DNA from: Collybiopsis luxurians FD-317 M1
Lineage: Eukaryota; Basidiomycota; Agaricomycetes; Agaricales; Omphalotaceae
Reading direction: 5' to 3'
Length of the DNA stretch: 64,000 nucleotides
Assembly: GCA_000827265.1 (NCBI GenBank)
Contig: KN834788.1
Coordinates: forward strand, 1-64,000
Shown here: piece after piece, positions 11,690-22,300 of the stretch
Position numbering within the stretch: position 1 is the first letter of the stretch
Layout: the number at the start of each line of letters is the position of its first letter
Made by a program: the position numbers and the translations under genes
Notes under the pieces: model-generated
Seen by the model: only the letters and a program-made list of their open reading frames with translations
Told to the model about the DNA's origin: nothing
Database searches by the model: none

Positions 11690-14600
11690 ATATATATTGA
11701 TTTTTAGTTGTCCACTTACAGCGCAGCGGCCATTCAGTCAGCTCGCCTCTCGATTTGCCGTTTACTCGCAGTATAAAACCCATACGCTAAAGTAAAGCAG
11801 CACGGGAAGAAGTTGGACAGTCGCCATTCGAGGTCGAGTTGGCGTAATTTGGATTATCTAGATTGATCGTTGTGATTCTCCAATCAACTAGGTTAATGAA
11901 AGCCCATTCCAGCAATAGCACTACGTATACTTAAGTCTCCCGTCGGCTGAAACTCAAATCCCATCGCCCAAACTTGAATTGTATCACCCAAGCCTCCTTC
12001 CGCCATTGCCTATCACGACTCGGAAGCTCTAACCCTCCTTGTCTTCCTAGGAAGGACCATATAGAATGGCATCGGTGTTCCCTTTTGACAAGTCTACATG
12101 GATCTTTGTTGGAAGATGTGGCTTTGAGAGAAAGAAGTGAACGAAGATGACGGTTGAGAAAAAGTTGAAAATTGACGCCCGTAAGCATCTACAGAAAAAT
12201 GAATTTCGGTAACAACGGCCCGCAAACTCTTTCTCCAACCTCGACGCTTTCTCATTTCCATCCAATTTGCCTCCGTTAGCCACCATATCTCTTGCTAGTG
12301 GATATATACAGTGCAAATACCCGACTTTCAATACACAGACCGCTTTCATGACAACCAACACAAGAAACACAAGAAACGGATTTATCACAGCACGCGGCTG
12401 CGTGTACACCTTCGAACGAAGGCTTCCTCACAATGAATGGGTAGGAAGCGCGTAAGATGGCTTTCATAGGGGTAGAGAGAGAAACTTAAGGAGCGGGCTT
12501 AAGGTATGTCTGTCCGTATCTCATTTAGGTTTTCTACTGAACCAATTTTTCTCTTTCGTGCACAGGTCCTTTTGGGCGTGTTTTCTTTATACACGGATTT
12601 ATGAATATTTCGTATACTCAAAATACTATTCGTTTCCTCCACTCAACTTCGAGATTTCGTGAGGCACGGTTGATTTACGAGGACATCTCGCCTGGCGCAG
12701 ATTAAGTAAAATTTGGGTGCATTACGATTTTGCAAACGCCTGTCTCGATTGCATCACTATATCGTGTGTAAATGTAACTCAACAAGTTGACCTATTAGTC
12801 TTTCCATATAGGAGCTTTCCAACAATGGAGAGACGGTGTTCACGTTCAGAAATCCAAGGTAAGATATGATTTCGCAACTCCTACCTCTGGTTTGCTGATT
12901 CTTCCCCCCTCCCTTCTCTTCTTTTCCTGTTCCTTTCCTGTTCCTTTTCGTATGTACCCGACGCTTCAATCACCCACGTCGGACCAGACACCCGAGCTGC
13001 AAGATAACTTGCGCAATCTCTCCTCCTCGTTCACCCATTCGTTAGAACTAGTACTAAACTCTTCAATGAATTCGGATCAAACACCCGTGAAGCACTTTTC
13101 GGTTCAGATTAGCGTAGGTATCTGTCAATGCCACGCCACGATTTTGCTTCTTTCCAACATCATCTTCGATATCGTCGTCCCGTATTCGCCCACCGGACCT
13201 CCATCTTTCTACCTTGTCCTTCGAGGTCACCTGCTCATCCACCGGCTCGTACACGCTTCAAGCTTTCCTTCAAGTTTGCACTACAGGTAGGAGATGATTT
13301 GGGTATCGTTCAGCATGTTGGAGCCAAATGTTGAAAGGGCCAGGACAATGTAGTATGGTACAAAGGATTCACGAGAAAGAGAAACCGAGGAAGACCATGT
13401 GCGATGTAGTCTTGATGTTCGATAGCACACATGGTTATACTCCAAGGTCGAGTGCTTCCGTTTGCCTGGCCACGCGTGTCATCCACTTCGGGGATTGGAT
13501 ACTCCATGGATGGAGCTCCATCTTTGGGACGAACTCAAGTTGCGAATTAAGCTTTGAGTTTTGCATTAATACTGGCTGGGGACTTGCAGCCTCTGTATTT
13601 TTCTCGTTGGACATTTCACGGCTGCTCTGAACTGTCCCTCTGCTCCTCCTCGGTGAGCCTTTTCCCCGCAGACTCAAGTACGAAAAAATGCGGGTGGCTC
13701 TATAGGGGATGCTTCTGAACGTACCCGCAACAGCGAACGGAGTACCGTCACCTTCTTTTGCTCGGCGACGGAACTCCGATTCGCTATGCAATGAAGGTAC
13801 AAACCAGCGTTCGACATGAGGTTTTCATTCTAACCCCTTCCTTCCAGCCCTCGTCTCGTCTCCTTTGCGTCGAACTGCCGACCATCATCTTCGTTGCGAA
13901 ACCAGTCGATCGTTCCTTCCAAAGGTTGAAACTCCCTCGCTCATCCTCTTCCTCTACCGTAGACGGACGGTCCGGGACCGGTAACGCCCTACTCGAGTTT
14001 CTCAGCAAGTCGATCTACCGGAAACAGCTCCAGACACGCGTCTCCTGGGTTTGCAACAGATGGCCTAGCAACGCTTAGCAAATTTAAGCTGGACGTTGGA
14101 GCGCAAAGGGGGGCAGAGGATGGCACATAGGAATCAGAAGGCTGGGAAGACTACATGTAAAGTAGTTTTCGGGCTTAAGAGCATGCATGGCGGTATACTA
14201 AGCGCTAGTACTTCAGTCTCCTACGCGACGGGACTCGTAGACGTCGTCGTATGTATGGAGTTTCCTCGTTCGAACATACAAACTAAAGGTACGATAGGTT
14301 TGTATCCGTATTGGTTAAGGACTTGTTTAGCTTTTTATCCTACTCGTTAAACGTTCCGCCGCCGTTCTTAACCGTCGCTTGCTCCTCCTTCTCTGTTCAA
14401 CTCTTCCCTCGCTCTAAAACTTCCTCTAAGTCTCTTCCCTGCAGCTGGTTGTCCTGAATGTCTACTCTTCCAGTGAGGTAATGGTTTCATGCACAATCCA
14501 TATGTTCCGACTTTACTCATCAACACACATCCTAGTAAGAAACAACTTCTCTACTAAATATGGTGATACTCTCGGAGCTCGCAATCACAATTTGGACAAA

Positions 14601-15340
14601 TTCGACCTTCCCAACCCTTCCTTGTTACGGTGGTTGCTCTTCCAACCATCCCATTTAAGCCATCCTCATTGAGCTTTCTGACTTTTTAGCTACGATGGCC
14701 CACAACACTTTGCAACGCGGTGACCAACGAGACACGCAGAGGTCGGTAAGCTTAATGAATTGGAATTCCTTCAATTTTTCCGACGCCCAGTCTTCGTTTG
14801 CCAGGTCAGTCCCATCGATATGAATTTTCTCGAACCTCATGTCCCCATTCTTCTCAGGTATTGGTATCGAAGGATTGCCGCCATGGTATTGGAATGAGTC
14901 GATTGATACTAAGCAGATCGAACGTACTCCAAAAGTTGTAGGCTTATGCACTACACTCCTTTATTTCTTCCTACACTTTCCGTCTTTCATTTTCCGTGCT
15001 CGCTTACCTTGTTCTCTGATTTCTGCATACTCCTAGCCGATATTTTCTATTATCTAGATGCTCTTAACTTGACTACCGAATCTTACTTCATTGATATGTG
15101 GTACCCAAATCCAAGCTGCCCAAGTCCCCGGGTACACTTCGTCAATGAATTGAATGACTATTTAAAGAGCAAGCAAGGTAGATATCCAGTGTAAATCTAT
15201 TTGTTTGAAGCTCGTCGGGATGCTTCCTAGGCTTCAATTTCTTTACATCTCCTACCATTCGTTATAACCTTCTCGTACTTTGCGACTCGATGACAGTTGA
15301 ACACTGAGCATCCCTTGCATGTGAACAATGCCGGTACGAA
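11690..15340. repeat. Duplicated block, copy 1 (partner 44.69-48.30 kb)
   Basis: A diverged collinear direct duplication. Landmarks occur in the same order in both copies: GTTGGACAGT near 11813/44793, ATTGACGCCCG near 12171/45331, CGGCTGCGT near 12397/45569, TATGTACCCGACGCT near 12952/46102, CACGCGTGTCATC near 13469/46583, TTTAGCTACGATGG near 14687/47698 and ACGACTCGATGA near 15283/48237. Copy 1 also carries an extra R-family segment at about 13.75-14.35 kb. No reading frame is conserved across both copies. An intron-like stretch at 12506-12566 (GGTATGT...CACAG) is preserved in both. Confidence 0.75.
13855..14170 (-). repeat. Dispersed repeat family R, inverted copy
   Basis: The plus strand here matches the reverse complement of about 43530-43880. 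Shared words include TCGAACTGCCGA/TCGACTGCCGA, AACGCCCTACTCGAGTT, CAGCAAGTCGAT and ACACGCGTCTCC. It sits inside block copy 1 and is absent from the matching place in block copy 2, so it is probably a later insertion. Confidence 0.7.
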
Positions 15341-15449
15341 TATTGTTTGGAATCTGACTTGCCCTATCCTAAATATCTTAGAGAACATGAATAAAGTCCT
15401 GTATGAGCCTATGAATCATGCTTCGAGGCCCACAACTTATGAACCATTT

Positions 15450-15687
15450 GCTTGAGCGGAAGGACAAGCGAAACTGGGATATATGATGAAGCGGTAAGCC
15501 GATTCCCAGCTCGTCAAGTTAATATTTCATTCTCTCCAACAGATCCTACATTGCCCTCTTATTGCTGTCTACACTGCCAAAGGAGAGTTTGGACGACATT
15601 CCACCGTGACAGAGTCTCCTTTGCCTAGGGAGTTTGAAGTGATATTGGGTGAGGCTGAGGGAAGGGAAGAAATTTCTGGGAGCTGAG
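15450..15687 (+). pseudogene. Possible gene fragment, unrecognised
   Basis: Two coding-like pieces are joined by a plausible intron (GTAAGCC...CTCTCCAACAG, about 15494-15541). The pieces read LSGRTSETGIYDEA and ILHCPLIAVYTAKGEFGRH, running to a stop at about 15684-15686. The upstream side hits a stop codon and has no start. This is probably a remnant of a longer gene. I do not recognise the family. Confidence 0.3.
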
Positions 15688-16268
15688 GCCACCGCATGCC
15701 CCGCTTCAATGTGTGCTTATCCCAAGCCACAAGCACGATCCTTGATTAGCAATACCTGTTCTTTGCCTGCGCTCAGGTACATGTAAATGCTGCTGAAGAC
15801 GATGGGAGGAAGAAGAGAAATAGTGACCAGGAAACCACGGCGACGCGGGCATACGACAAATACCAGAAGAACAACACAAGTTTTGTTCCCGTCGTCATCA
15901 CCTGTTGAATCTCATTTCTTTACCAGCTCCTTTCCTTCTACAGAAGACGAAGATAAATATACTTATGAATGTAGATACGCACGATATTTTAACTGTAACT
16001 TGTTGTCCAAAGTCTCCAAAATATTCGAGATCGTTCGATGTCCTGGTCAATGTGTATATACTTAGCTGGGGCATGTTGGTCATCTCCAGGAATGTAAGTA
16101 TTCATGCTGGACCTCTTTTCCCTCTTAATTGAGTGTTTTATATATAAACTTATCTGCCAATTGGAGAATTTCTGGTACTCCCAAAGCGATTTATTTTTTT
16201 TCGTAGTCTGTACTACAAATGTCCCTGCGCCGGTACAATTATTGACTAGTCTGTTGCACTACATAAGC

Positions 16269-17012
16269 TCAAAAAACCCCGCCTTTAGTAATATAGTTAT
16301 GAAGTGCAATAGCTGCTTCTGGGGTCCCTAACCTGTACATTGTTTCCTTGATATTCGCTCGAGATTCCTTGGATTTCTTCAGTGCCTCAGCAGCTTTGAC
16401 TTCTCCACTATCATTAGGTCGATGCCCCCGAGTCTGCAGTTCATCTGCAGTAAATGGATTCCATCTCTTAAGGATGAAATAAGGGCCTATCATTACTATC
16501 CAAGTGATTTTTTTGTCACTCGGAAGCATCCCAGATTTTATCGCGGCTTTAATTTGGTCGCTGGCTTGAACACCTGCCTGAGTGACTGAAATTATCACGT
16601 CACTATCCCTTTGAAGTACACTAGGGTCAGGCTGATCCCGCATTCTCTCGGTTGCTTTTTTGAGCTCTGCACCTCCCTGAAGGATTAAGCGACCGTCGAC
16701 CAGTAGAAAGCCTAATCCCATGTCAGGAATGATGTTCCGTTTGTCTTGGGGATCATCGGGGTTCCAACGTATTCGCAACTGCGGAAAGACAGTTGTTTCA
16801 CAACCAGCCTCTTCCAATATATCTGTATGCTTTGTTAAAGCATAGTTCATGATACTATATAGTTTTGTTTCATCTAATTCGCCTCTCAGATAACGATCCA
16901 CTTTCATCTGGATAGAATCAAGTGTTTGTTGGTTCTGTAGGAAAGAGTTAGATACGAATGTATAGTATAGAGAGCCAAAAAGACACACCAGAGGAGATTG
17001 TTGTGAACTCAT
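16269..17012 (-). CDS. Hypothetical protein with PD-(D/E)XK-like core
   Basis: Two exons on the minus strand, 17012-16989 and 16934-16269. The intron is 54 nt (GTGTGTC...CTAACTC...CCTACAG); being a multiple of three with no stop, it leaves the frame open if read through. I chose the ATG that gives MSSQQSPL, because an upstream in-frame ATG at 17090 lies in the shared promoter. The product is 229 residues. Residues 78-100 read PD-MGLGFLLVDGRLILQGGA-ELK, fitting the P-D...E-x-K motif (D79, E98, K100). A helix with Q127 and Q131 and a strand (KITWIVMIGPYFILKRW) follow. This is a nuclease-like fold by motif only; function is unknown. It is divergent from the gene at 17168, with 155 bp between start codons. 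Confidence 0.7.
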   Translation of the reverse strand: MSSQQSPLVCLFGSLYYTFVSNSFLQNQQTLDSIQMKVDRYLRGELDETKLYSIMNYALTKHTDILEEAGCETTVFPQLRIRWNPDDPQDKRNIIPDMGLGFLLVDGRLILQGGAELKKATERMRDQPDPSVLQRDSDVIISVTQAGVQASDQIKAAIKSGMLPSDKKITWIVMIGPYFILKRWNPFTADELQTRGHRPNDSGEVKAAEALKKSKESRANIKETMYRLGTPEAAIALHNYITKGGVF

Positions 17013-17167
17013 ATTCGGTATGTAGACGTTGAATTTGAAATTGAACTTGAATGCGAGCTGCGTGTGAGAAAGTATGAAAGGCGCCTGCATTCACGTGCAC
17101 GTGCACTATACGTTCTCTTCCTCCATACTCAGCCAGCTACTTGAACCATATTTTACTTGAGCCCAGA
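17013..17167. promoter_or_regulatory. Bidirectional promoter with two adjacent CACGTG boxes
   Basis: Two back-to-back palindromes, CACGTGCACGTG, occupy 17092-17103 inside the 155-bp spacer between two divergent genes. The hexamer is the classic core of fungal bHLH sites (Pho4/Cbf1 type). A single CACGTG sits in the other divergent pair's promoter at 6948. Regulation by such a factor is inference. Confidence 0.55.
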
Positions 17168-17686
17168 ATGGTGTGCAACAATCCTCAGAGAAAGTTTTCT
17201 CTTACTGACATATTACATAGAGCCGCTATGTTAAAGGTTATGCTATCGACAGGAGAAAAGTTGCGGAATATTTGGAGCTCGTCGATGACGACGACAATTG
17301 CGATAAAATCAGCAATACTATTCTCGATGCCATAACATTTGTCAGAGATAGAAGTGTAGCCACAGGGAATAAGCACACCTTTGCCGTTGGGCATCCCATT
17401 GATTCCAAGGACACGGTCCACATAATCTCTTCTGCCGGGTTGGATGCACTCAGTCGGAATTTGGACGAGTTGAAGAGGAGGGTACTAGAACACCCCGATT
17501 ACGTTAAGGAACTTGCGGAAATTATATGTTCTGGCCAAGATGTGTTTGAGATAGTTGAATGGGACGACCCTCGTAAGTTACCCTGCACTTTATCTAACAG
17601 AAGGACATTGGAAACTTACCTTACTCTCAGTCGTTAGCCTGGGAAATACAAAGCTAACTGTAGCTTCGAACTTGGGTTTCTGTTGA
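17168..17686 (+). CDS. Small hypothetical protein, divergent partner of nuclease-like gene
   Basis: Three exons: 17168-17170 (the ATG alone), 17221-17572 and 17631-17686. Intron 1 is 50 nt (GTGTGC...CTGAC...TTACATAG) and intron 2 is 58 nt (GTAAGT...CTCTCAG). The total is 411 nt, 136 residues. The protein starts MSRYVKGYAIDRRKVAEYLE, has an acidic DDDDN stretch at about 23-27, and continues with predicted helices up to a short C-terminus. There is no signal peptide or membrane segment. I do not recognise the family. The start resembles the small protein at 7029 (G-[YW]-x-I-[SD]-R). A first exon consisting only of the start codon is unusual, so the 5' end carries more doubt than the rest. Confidence 0.6.
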
Positions 17687-18067
17687 AGTTATTATTTCCT
17701 GTCCTCCCTCCTTGCTCGCTGCCCTGTCCTCCCTCCTCGCTCGCTGCCCTGTCCCTTTCCTGCCCTGGTGCATCCCTACAAATACCCATTGATCGCCCCC
17801 ATAACCGAAGCCTGACATTGCAGCCAGAGCCGGATACCTAGTCATTCCGGATTCTTGTCTTGTATCACAATCTCCCTTCACATATATAATACAAATAGTG
17901 TTACCCTCACAAACATCGCTGCCTTTGACTGATACGCCAGCCATTAAAAGTAATAGCTCCCAGAACATGGTCCGTGAAGCTTCCGCTTCATCGGTAGAGT
18001 CGTGCCCCAAAAATAATCTTGAGATATCACCTTTGGGAGTACGCGTAGGAACGCATCTTGCAGGCAT
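17654..18067 (-). CDS. Hypothetical protein, doubtful
   Basis: An open frame of 137 codons from MPARCVPTRTPKGDISRLF. It contains a hydrophobic stretch (FWELLLLMAGVSV) and a Gly-rich part (SGFGYGGDQW). It is convergent with, and slightly overlaps, the 3' end of the gene at 17168. The C-terminal codons fall in two tandem 25-bp repeats (17701-17750). I recognise no family and coding status is uncertain. Confidence 0.35.
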   Translation of the reverse strand: MPARCVPTRTPKGDISRLFLGHDSTDEAEASRTMFWELLLLMAGVSVKGSDVCEGNTICIIYVKGDCDTRQESGMTRYPALAAMSGFGYGGDQWVFVGMHQGRKGTGQRARREDRAASKEGGQEIITSTETQVRSYS

Positions 18068-18139
18068 AATGTTGAATTTGAGGCGGGGTATCTGTTTGAT
18101 ACTGGATAGTATTCCTTCGTCTAGCAAAAAGAAAAACAC

Positions 18140-19039
18140 AGATGCTAATAGAACAATTGGGCAAGGAGTATGCCTGTACCAAAGAGAAGATATTTAAACA
18201 GTCCAACGAAGGAAACTGACCGTTGTTTTTGCTCGCACATGAGAAAATGATAAATTGGTACCTCATATGCGAGTGAGACGTCGAAATTATTTTGCTGAAA
18301 TATCCATCGTACGATCAGTGGCTACTACTTTAGGAGATGTATATAGAGTTATCAAGACACAATATGAAAAGATAATTAGATCCCATTTCACCCACTTCAG
18401 TAATTGCTTACCCGCTTTGTCGAATAGAGTGCTAAAGAATGCTATAGAGTGTCAGAAACTCACGGAGTTGTAGATTAACGGCAATTCAGTTACCAATCAT
18501 CATGCAAAGTGGCGCATTCAGAAAAATCATTAATTCCAACTTCCAAGTAGACAGTCATTGATAAAATTTTTTCATAACCAACAATAAAAGCATCCCAGAT
18601 TCTCTTTGAGGTTAAAGCTTATATTGAACAATTTTTCTTGATCCTCTGGGGCAATCCGCTTTTACAAATTTCCGCACTGAATTCTGTCAGAATAATGATT
18701 TACGACGTTCGTATGAGATAAGTTCTTGGTTTGAGGTTTGAGTGCTAGAAAGGAGATTTTAAATTTTGAGTTCTGGACCATGTCTGTAAGGCATAAAGGA
18801 TAACAAGCTGAGCATTAGAATCATTGGATGGCGGCTCTGCGCGAAAGTTGGAGGGGAGAGGATTGCGAATTGAACGGTGTTTGAGAAGATGATATTCGAT
18901 CAGGATTGCATGGGAGCAGGCAGAACGGCGTTAACGCCATAGTTACTGCTGCTACATCATCCATATCCCCTACAGGCTTCTCTTATCCATTGCATCTTTG
19001 TCTGACTCTTTGAGTGAATCGGCGCCGCGGCCACAAGCA
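18140..19039. other. Intergenic, nothing recognised
   Basis: No frame, splice pattern or repeat partner was found here apart from AT-rich intergenic DNA. Confidence 0.4.
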
Positions 19040-19369
19040 GGAAATATCATCCCGAAATAACATCACATGTAAACTCTTTAAACTCAGCAACTTGAATTGT
19101 TCTATTAAAACCTCAAGCGGGGACGCGTTGCACCGTCTCAACCCTCATCATGCCTGATATTACTTTGCTGTGAGCAGTTTTATGATTGTGGCAGAAGCTC
19201 ACTAAGTTTTGCTCTGTTTAGCCTAGAAGAACTCGGGGGAAAAGGCGCCCACAATCTTCCAGCGAATAACATCCGCGTTCTGGTTAAAGCCGACAAAATT
19301 GTATTTTTCTCTTGCTTGAAATCTCGCATATGTATCCGCTCGTCCTTTCTGGCAGCTCAGTCCGCGTGA
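19040..19369 (+). pseudogene. Truncated copy of small two-exon gene plus its promoter
   Basis: The coding part is exon 19150-19169 and exon 19222-19369, joined by a 52-nt intron, giving 55 residues (MPDITLLLEELGGKG...NNIRVLVKADKIV...). Promoter, first exon, intron and the first part of exon 2 match the minus-strand gene at 21868-22192. Shared promoter words include ACAAGCAGGAAAT, CCCGAAATA, AAACTCAGCAA and GGGACGCGTTGCA. Similarity stops after NNIRVLV, where the frame runs into unrelated sequence and a stop. This is probably a 5' duplicate cut off by later repeat DNA, though a short functional product cannot be excluded. Confidence 0.55.
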
Positions 19370-19479
19370 AACCATAATCGCAACACTATATAACGAGTAT
19401 GCTCGCTTATAAGGTCGTGCCCACTTATACGATCGTGCCCGCGATTTTTGAGCCTAAAAGCCCGTACAGACACAGGACG

Positions 19480-19615
19480 GTCATTTTAATGTTCGTTCTG
19501 GTACTGGGTTTTCAAGGTAAGCATTCGTAAACTTTCCTTCTTTTCCTCTGTTCGGTCCTTCATTCGCTTCCTCGCTGTATCAAACTTACATTTTCACACC
19601 TGGACTTACACGTTT
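19480..19615 (+). repeat. Dispersed repeat, CpG-containing copy (partner 39.33-39.48 kb)
   Basis: Shared run: CTGGTRCTGGGTTTTCAAGGTAAG, then ATTCGTAAACTTTCCTTC here against ATTCATAAACTTTACTTC at 39380, ending in GACTTACAC in both. The copy at 39.4 kb has lost most CpG sites. Confidence 0.6.
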
Positions 19616-21867
19616 TCATTCACCAGTACTGTCGGAAACCCTGTCTAAGACACATAGGAAATGGTACAACTCATCGTGTTTTGCGCAACTCAAGCCGTTC
19701 ATTCTTTCCGCCGGAGTTCCAGCCTTCAGCATTATGAGGAAAACTGAGTCAGATTTGACTCGGCGGCGTGCAAGTCCTTTCTTCAGCTGACGGTCCTGTC
19801 TTGAGCGTAGGTATTGGATCCTCCCGTAACACATTTCCATCACGTAACCTTTTTTCAAGCTTTCCTGTCCAACCGCGATCCTCGGAGGCCCTTCTATGAC
19901 GGTTTCTTCCACCTTTCCAACCTTCAGTGATTTCATTATGGTCTTTACGTTTCTATTTCACGCATGCCATAGTTTATCCTATTTACGCCTCCTCGAGGCG
20001 ACACGGATACAGGAAGCAGATTGAAGATGGCTCAAAGGAGATACGAGGAAACTATACGGACTGTAGAGTTGGTGCAGGGGTTTTTGATGTTGCAATTCGG
20101 ACTATCGATTAGCGCTTCCATGTTTTGAAACTGGGACACAAGGTAAGCATTATTTTATTGCCTCTAGTCAGCTCGATCCACCTGAATCCTCACCGTAGAC
20201 TTCTACCTTCGGCTAAACCTCGCTCGTGTTGCCTAACGAGTCTATTCATTCGAAGACCATCCTTACATGGCCTCCGTGCATGCAGCTCCGTCTGCACGAT
20301 TCTTTTCCCTAGCCTTGTTTTAGAGATCGTCCGTCTTTCGAATTTCCATACCCCCTGGTAGTTCGACTTTTCACCTCATTCGCTTACCACTCTTTCCGAC
20401 GGTGCAGAGGAGTCCTGACCGAATCGAAATCCAGAAAATTACAGAGGTACGTACTTACATACGGTTGTATGAGTCAGCGGTATCATTAAGGTTTTGCATT
20501 TTACAGCAAATTGAAGCAACCACATAGGCAGTATGGAAGAGGGGGGAGATAGAAGAGTAGAGAGAGAACATATAAATTGTGGATCAAGCGTAATGTGGGC
20601 AGACAAGATGACCTAAGGTCAATGGAAGAGTAAAGTACTCCACCTCCAAATCCGTCGTCAAGGCTAAAGCAAATAGACCTTGCTATCTCAATATTATCTT
20701 CTGGTACTAAAATATGGTCCTAAGTTTCTGGAATGGAGTTCCAAAGATGTAGATAAGAGATAAAGGTATGAAAAGCACCTCACCTCTTGAGTGGTACTTA
20801 GATCACCGTAGTAGCAAGGAAAGTATATTCTCGTCTAGATAGAGTGTTACATAACGGATCGCGAACGGTCCCTAGCCAGAGACGCGTCGAGACCCCTCAA
20901 GTCCTGCAAATCTTGTAGTAAACGCGTTGGACGCAGGATCAAGCGCCCGAAACCTCGCGGTCCTCGTGATACTTGCGTGATGCTGTCAAAAAGTTCGTTG
21001 ATTCACTTCTTAACCTTGTACCATCACCACCCGCTTCGTTTGTCCCGCCCATCCGTCAACATCCATCGCTCTGCGCCCTACCTTAACTATGCATGATTGT
21101 AAGTCCTCAGTTCGTTTCTTTACCTTTTTATTCTTTCATTTCTCCGTCGTTCCTTGCTTGATTGTGCTGCCGTCCCTGGCGGTGCTAACGAGCGCAGGTG
21201 TGGATACAAACCTACCAGCCTTATCGGCTCCCTCAAGAAAGTCGAGTAGACAGTGCCGGAGAGTATTTATCCTCCGTACAACCTTCTCATTAAGATAGTT
21301 TTAGCCAGAAAGAAAGGTCTTGAGGGCAGTCGTACAAATGGTGAGCTTTAATTTGCATATTATGAGGTAAATTTTGCAACACTGACAAGGGCTAGAAAAG
21401 TGGTACAAGCGCCAGAGTCTGGTTTTGAAGCTTGCTCGGCACAAATGAAGGATGTGATCATAGCCCGTCAACTCTACTCTTGACATAGCCACGCGATCCA
21501 AGCATACATATTCACGTGCAGTGCGAAGTTGATGTACGAATTGAGGGTGGTGCGATTTCACTTTTCTTCACGGTCTACTCTGGGTTTTTTTATGTTCAAC
21601 CCTATTGAGATTTGAGATACCTTCATTCAACGGCAACGATTTTTGTCCAAAAATTGCCTTCATACGTCTCAACCTTTTTTCGACTACGCTAGCTGAAGTT
21701 GGGTCTGTCAATACTTTCTGGGATGTGATCGCGCCTTTGCTCGTGCTCTTCAGTGGTCAAAAATTGTATCTCTGGTTTATTTAATTACAACAAACTACAT
21801 TTCCGTCAGCTGGATTTCTACCTGAGTCCAGCGACTGGCACATCTACCTAGAGAAAATTCGTGAGGA
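19616..21867. other. Gene-poor interval with a partial inverted-repeat relic
   Basis: No supported gene. About 21140-21205 (CCTTGCTTGATTGTGCTGCCGTCCCTGGCGGTGCTAACGAG) is a fragment of the right arm of the long inverted repeat near 51612-51656, in the same orientation. The rest is unremarkable. Confidence 0.45.
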
Positions 21868-22192
21868 TTAAAATAAAATACAAAGAAGATCAGATTCGCA
21901 CTGGTTTTCACCATCTAACGCCTGACTAAGCTCTGTTGCATTTTTCACTACACTCCCTGTTGTAATCATTTCGCCCAACTTCACAGTCCGGGCACGCGAA
22001 TTAACAAGGCTGAGTAAACTAGGACTGATTGAATCAGTGGTTTCGGTGACGACCTCAACCAGAACGCGGATATTGTTTGATGGAAATTTTTGAGTGTCTT
22101 TTTTCCTGAGCTCTTCAAGGCTAAAGAGGGCAAAACTTAGTGAGCCTCCGCAATAATCATGAAACTGCTTACAGTAGGGTAATATCGGGCAT
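21868..22192 (-). CDS. Small hypothetical protein, two-exon, member of a duplicated pair
   Basis: Exon 1 is 22192-22173 (20 nt) and exon 2 is 22120-21868, with a 52-nt intron (GTAAGC...CTCTTTAG). The total of 273 nt gives 90 residues, starting MPDITLLLEELRKKD and containing NNIRVLVEVVTETTD. The C-terminal half is rich in Ser/Thr and acidic residues. No signal peptide or membrane segment is visible. A second copy lies inverted at 19150 with the same splice positions and a similar promoter. Conserved intron placement and frame in the two copies are the main evidence that the gene is real. I do not recognise the family. Confidence 0.6.
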
Positions 22193-22300
22193 GGCTAGAG
22201 TTGAAAGGATGCAACGCGTCCCTGCTCCAGATTTTAATGGAAGAGTGTAACTTGCTGAGTTTTAATATTTAAATGTGACTCTATTTCGGGTGGAAATTTC
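22193..22300 (-). promoter_or_regulatory. Duplicated promoter segment
   Basis: About 100 bp upstream of the small gene are conserved, in reverse orientation, at 19040-19149. The order is ACAAGCAGGAAAT, CCCGAAATA, a TCACAT(G/T)TAAA stretch, AAACTCAGCAA and GGGACGCGTTGCA just before the ATG. Confidence 0.45.
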
